Source: Methanobacteriota archaeon
GTDB lineage: Archaea; Thermoplasmatota; Poseidoniia; Poseidoniales; Poseidoniaceae
Assembly (NCBI GenBank): GCA_002697705.1
Contig: NZXL01000017.1
Location: 1 to 7,916, forward strand
Direction: 5' to 3'
DNA: 7,916 nucleotides
In this document: in pieces, positions 6,599-7,916 of the stretch
How the letters are laid out: every line of letters starts with the position of its first letter
Position numbering within the stretch: the stretch's first letter is position 1
Made by a program: the position numbers and the translations under genes
Notes under the pieces: model-generated
The model's database searches: none
What the model was told of the DNA's origin: nothing
Seen by the model: the letters and a program-made list of their open reading frames with translations, nothing else

Positions 6599-6617
6599 CC
6601 GATATCAATGATATCGG
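6599..6617. repeat. Perfect inverted repeat, 8-bp arms with 3-base loop
   Basis: CCGATATC (6599-6606), loop AAT, GATATCGG (6610-6617). It is the third of four consecutive perfect hairpins counted from the pilin-like gene. Its sequence is unrelated to the other three. Confidence 0.65.
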
Positions 6618-6620
6618 TTC

Positions 6621-6635
6621 ACCCATAGAATGGGT
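6621..6635. repeat. Perfect inverted repeat, 6-bp arms with 3-base loop
   Basis: ACCCAT (6621-6626), loop AGA, ATGGGT (6630-6635). It is separated from the 6599-6617 hairpin by only 3 bases, so the two could stack coaxially in RNA. Confidence 0.6.
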
Positions 6636-6650
6636 ACGGAAGGCACTGGA

Positions 6651-6666
6651 GAGGACAGATGTCCTC
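6651..6666. repeat. Perfect inverted repeat, 6- to 7-bp arms
   Basis: GAGGAC (6651-6656), loop AGAT, GTCCTC (6661-6666). The arms extend to 7 bp if a 2-base loop is allowed. It is the hairpin nearest the pilin-like gene, starting 38 bases past its stop codon on the minus strand. Confidence 0.6.
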
Positions 6667-6704
6667 CCCAATGCGTCCGTTCTCTGTATCAGTGTTTAAT
6701 CACT

Positions 6705-7916
6705 TCAAACAGGTTCGTTCCATGTCATACCAGTGTATGTCTTCAACAATGCACCCTGTCCTACTGGAGGAGAGTATGAGACTTGAACTCTTGCGTCAAC
6801 CAATGGATGAAGTACTGTTGGGTTACCAGCAGAATCAAACTCTTGGATGTGAGTTCTAACGTAAATCTCATCACCAGCGCCAAAGGAGGATACTGGTTCA
6901 TCAGGGTTTGTATCGTCAACTAGATCACTGAAAGTAACTACTGAGTTAGGGCTGTTATACGGTGTGAAACCATATACCTGAGCAGTAGAACCAAGATTAA
7001 CTGATATAGTTTTTAGTTCATTACTAGAATCAACATAGGTAACTGAAACTTCAATAGCTTGAGTTGCCAAAGGTGATGCTGTTTGTCCAACTACAATCTT
7101 CCAGTGGTCTGTATCAAGACTTCCTGACTCGACGTTTTCTGCATTAAAGGTAACAATTGGTACACCCTTTGTGTCTGTATCTGCAAGTTGCGCAGCCCAA
7201 ACATATACTACACCAGATAGTACAACGGTAATTGCAACCATCAAGATTGTAGCGATAACAGGGCTCACAGCAGATTCATCATCAGATAGAACTTCTGTCT
7301 CATAGTCTTCCTCATCGTCTTCACGGCGGCTGGAGAATACCAAGGCGCTAACAAACAGACCAGTTAGACAAACTGCTACCAAACTTGGAGCAAATGAAGC
7401 AACTGATAGAGCACCAATTGTTCCAACTACGTTTGGTAGTTCTTGACCAGTGTTCTGCCATTGTTGTGCACTAAATCCAGACTCTTGAGCAATGTAAGAG
7501 TCAGATGTGTGTTGACAGTTGTTCTGTAGAACAACGGTAGACAATGGGGTATCAGTTGCAACTGCGCTAGTAGACATCAAGTTGTTACACCAGTTACGGT
7601 CTTCGAATGCAGGTGCTCTGTTAGAAGTAGACTTACCTGGTTCAGACCAAACGTTCGGGTTGGCTCCTACTGTTGACAGGTGTGAACTTGGATCGTCAAG
7701 TTGTATTACCTTCTCAGTTGGAGTACAAGGACCGGTGTTAGGAACACAAGTCACAACATCCATTTCAACCCACACTTCAGTGGTTTCAGCAGTAATATAC
7801 ACTTGCCAGTCATCAATGAATAATGATTCACCGTATGCAGGAGGTGTGTAGTAAACTGGTAATTCCAGCTCATTGTGGCCATCGCTGTGTACAGTTACCT
7901 TCAGTAGTCTCTCGTA
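6705..7916 (-). CDS. Membrane/secreted protein with internal archaeal type IV pilin signal segment (5' end outside window)
   Basis: The frame is open from the window edge at 7916 to the TGA at 6705-6707, giving 403 visible residues; the start lies outside. Visible order: an ectodomain (1-160) with four cysteines (57, 64, 110, 134) that could form disulfides; a transmembrane helix (about 163-194, base 7430 to 7335) ending in Arg-Arg (197-198); an acidic linker (EDDEEDYETE...SDDES, 199-215); then AVSPVIATILMVAITVVLSG and VVYVWA (216-241). This last segment matches the N-terminal class III signal/transmembrane segment of archaeal type IV pilins (DUF1628 family). A C-terminal beta-rich domain (about 244-403) follows, as in pilins. 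RR after the first helix predicts N-outside/linker-cytoplasmic topology, with the pilin segment returning the chain outward. An internal GTG at 7800-7802 is not the start, because coding continues upstream of it. No ATG lies between linker and pilin segment, so the fusion appears real. Function is unknown; a surface appendage or anchoring role is inference. Confidence 0.8.
   Translation of the reverse strand, partial: YERLLKVTVHSDGHNELELPVYYTPPAYGESLFIDDWQVYITAETTEVWVEMDVVTCVPNTGPCTPTEKVIQLDDPSSHLSTVGANPNVWSEPGKSTSNRAPAFEDRNWCNNLMSTSAVATDTPLSTVVLQNNCQHTSDSYIAQESGFSAQQWQNTGQELPNVVGTIGALSVASFAPSLVAVCLTGLFVSALVFSSRREDDEEDYETEVLSDDESAVSPVIATILMVAITVVLSGVVYVWAAQLADTDTKGVPIVTFNAENVESGSLDTDHWKIVVGQTASPLATQAIEVSVTYVDSSNELKTISVNLGSTAQVYGFTPYNSPNSVVTFSDLVDDTNPDEPVSSFGAGDEIYVRTHIQEFDSAGNPTVLHPLVDARVQVSYSPPVGQGALLKTYTGMTWNEPV

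Noticed and set aside
6563..6666. CRISPR array or REP-type repeat cluster
   Set aside because: The hairpin arms differ in sequence from one another, so there is no repeated unit with spacers.
6659..6859. 66-codon plus-strand frame overlapping the last hairpin and the pilin-like gene 3' end
   Set aside because: Most of it is antisense to the pilin-like gene, and there is no ribosome-binding site or family signal.
7800..7802. GTG as start of the pilin-like protein
   Set aside because: The same frame stays open for another 38 codons to the window edge with protein-like sequence, so the start is outside the window.
7519..7851. 110-codon plus-strand frame opposite the pilin-like gene
   Set aside because: The minus-strand frame is open across the whole region and contains recognisable membrane and pilin segments; the plus-strand frame is its complement.

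Overview
The window looks like a chromosomal segment of a planktonic euryarchaeon, most probably Marine Group II (Candidatus Poseidoniales, Thermoplasmatota) or a close relative. A pelota (aRF1-like) gene, the small subunit of the archaeal D-family DNA polymerase and an archaeal type IV pilin signal segment fix the domain. Bacterial-type folate C1 (Fhs) and CinA/PncC enzymes, A+T-rich coding and few Shine-Dalgarno sites fit a marine group II genome. The phylum-level placement is inference from gene content, not from a search.

Layout. The left edge (1-118, +) holds the last 38 codons of a gene that resembles the C-terminus of flotillin/SPFH membrane proteins, followed at once by a 7-bp stem-loop. 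Next is a tight + strand cluster: fhs (216-1931), pelA (1937-3001, 5 bp downstream with a GGTGA ribosome-binding site built around the fhs stop) and a 102-residue protein of unknown function (3010-3318). A tRNA-Val(UAC) gene with encoded CCA (3320-3395, -) faces this cluster, one base after its last stop codon. Then come a stand-alone CinA C-terminal/PncC-type NMN amidohydrolase with a charged helical tail (3462-4166, +) and the PolD small subunit DP1 (4218-5828, +). A HAD-family phosphatase (5829-6506, -) meets DP1 tail to tail with no base between the stop codons. The right end (6705-7916, -) is the 3' part of a secreted/membrane protein running off the window. It carries an ectodomain with four cysteines, a transmembrane helix, an acidic linker, an archaeal pilin signal/transmembrane segment and a second ectodomain.

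How the genes relate. Several are information-processing or housekeeping genes: ribosome rescue (pelota), tRNA-Val, replication and proofreading (DP1). Others are small-molecule enzymes: formyl-H4F supply, NMN deamidation, HAD phosphatase. There is no sign of a phage, insertion sequence, CRISPR array or classical defence system.

The two least ordinary things are both on the right. One is the pilin-type segment placed internally, behind a transmembrane helix, instead of at an N-terminus. The other is the 198-bp gap between that gene and the HAD gene: it is packed with four perfect, unrelated short hairpins in a row (6563-6666), plus a pair of mutually exclusive stems just upstream of the HAD start.
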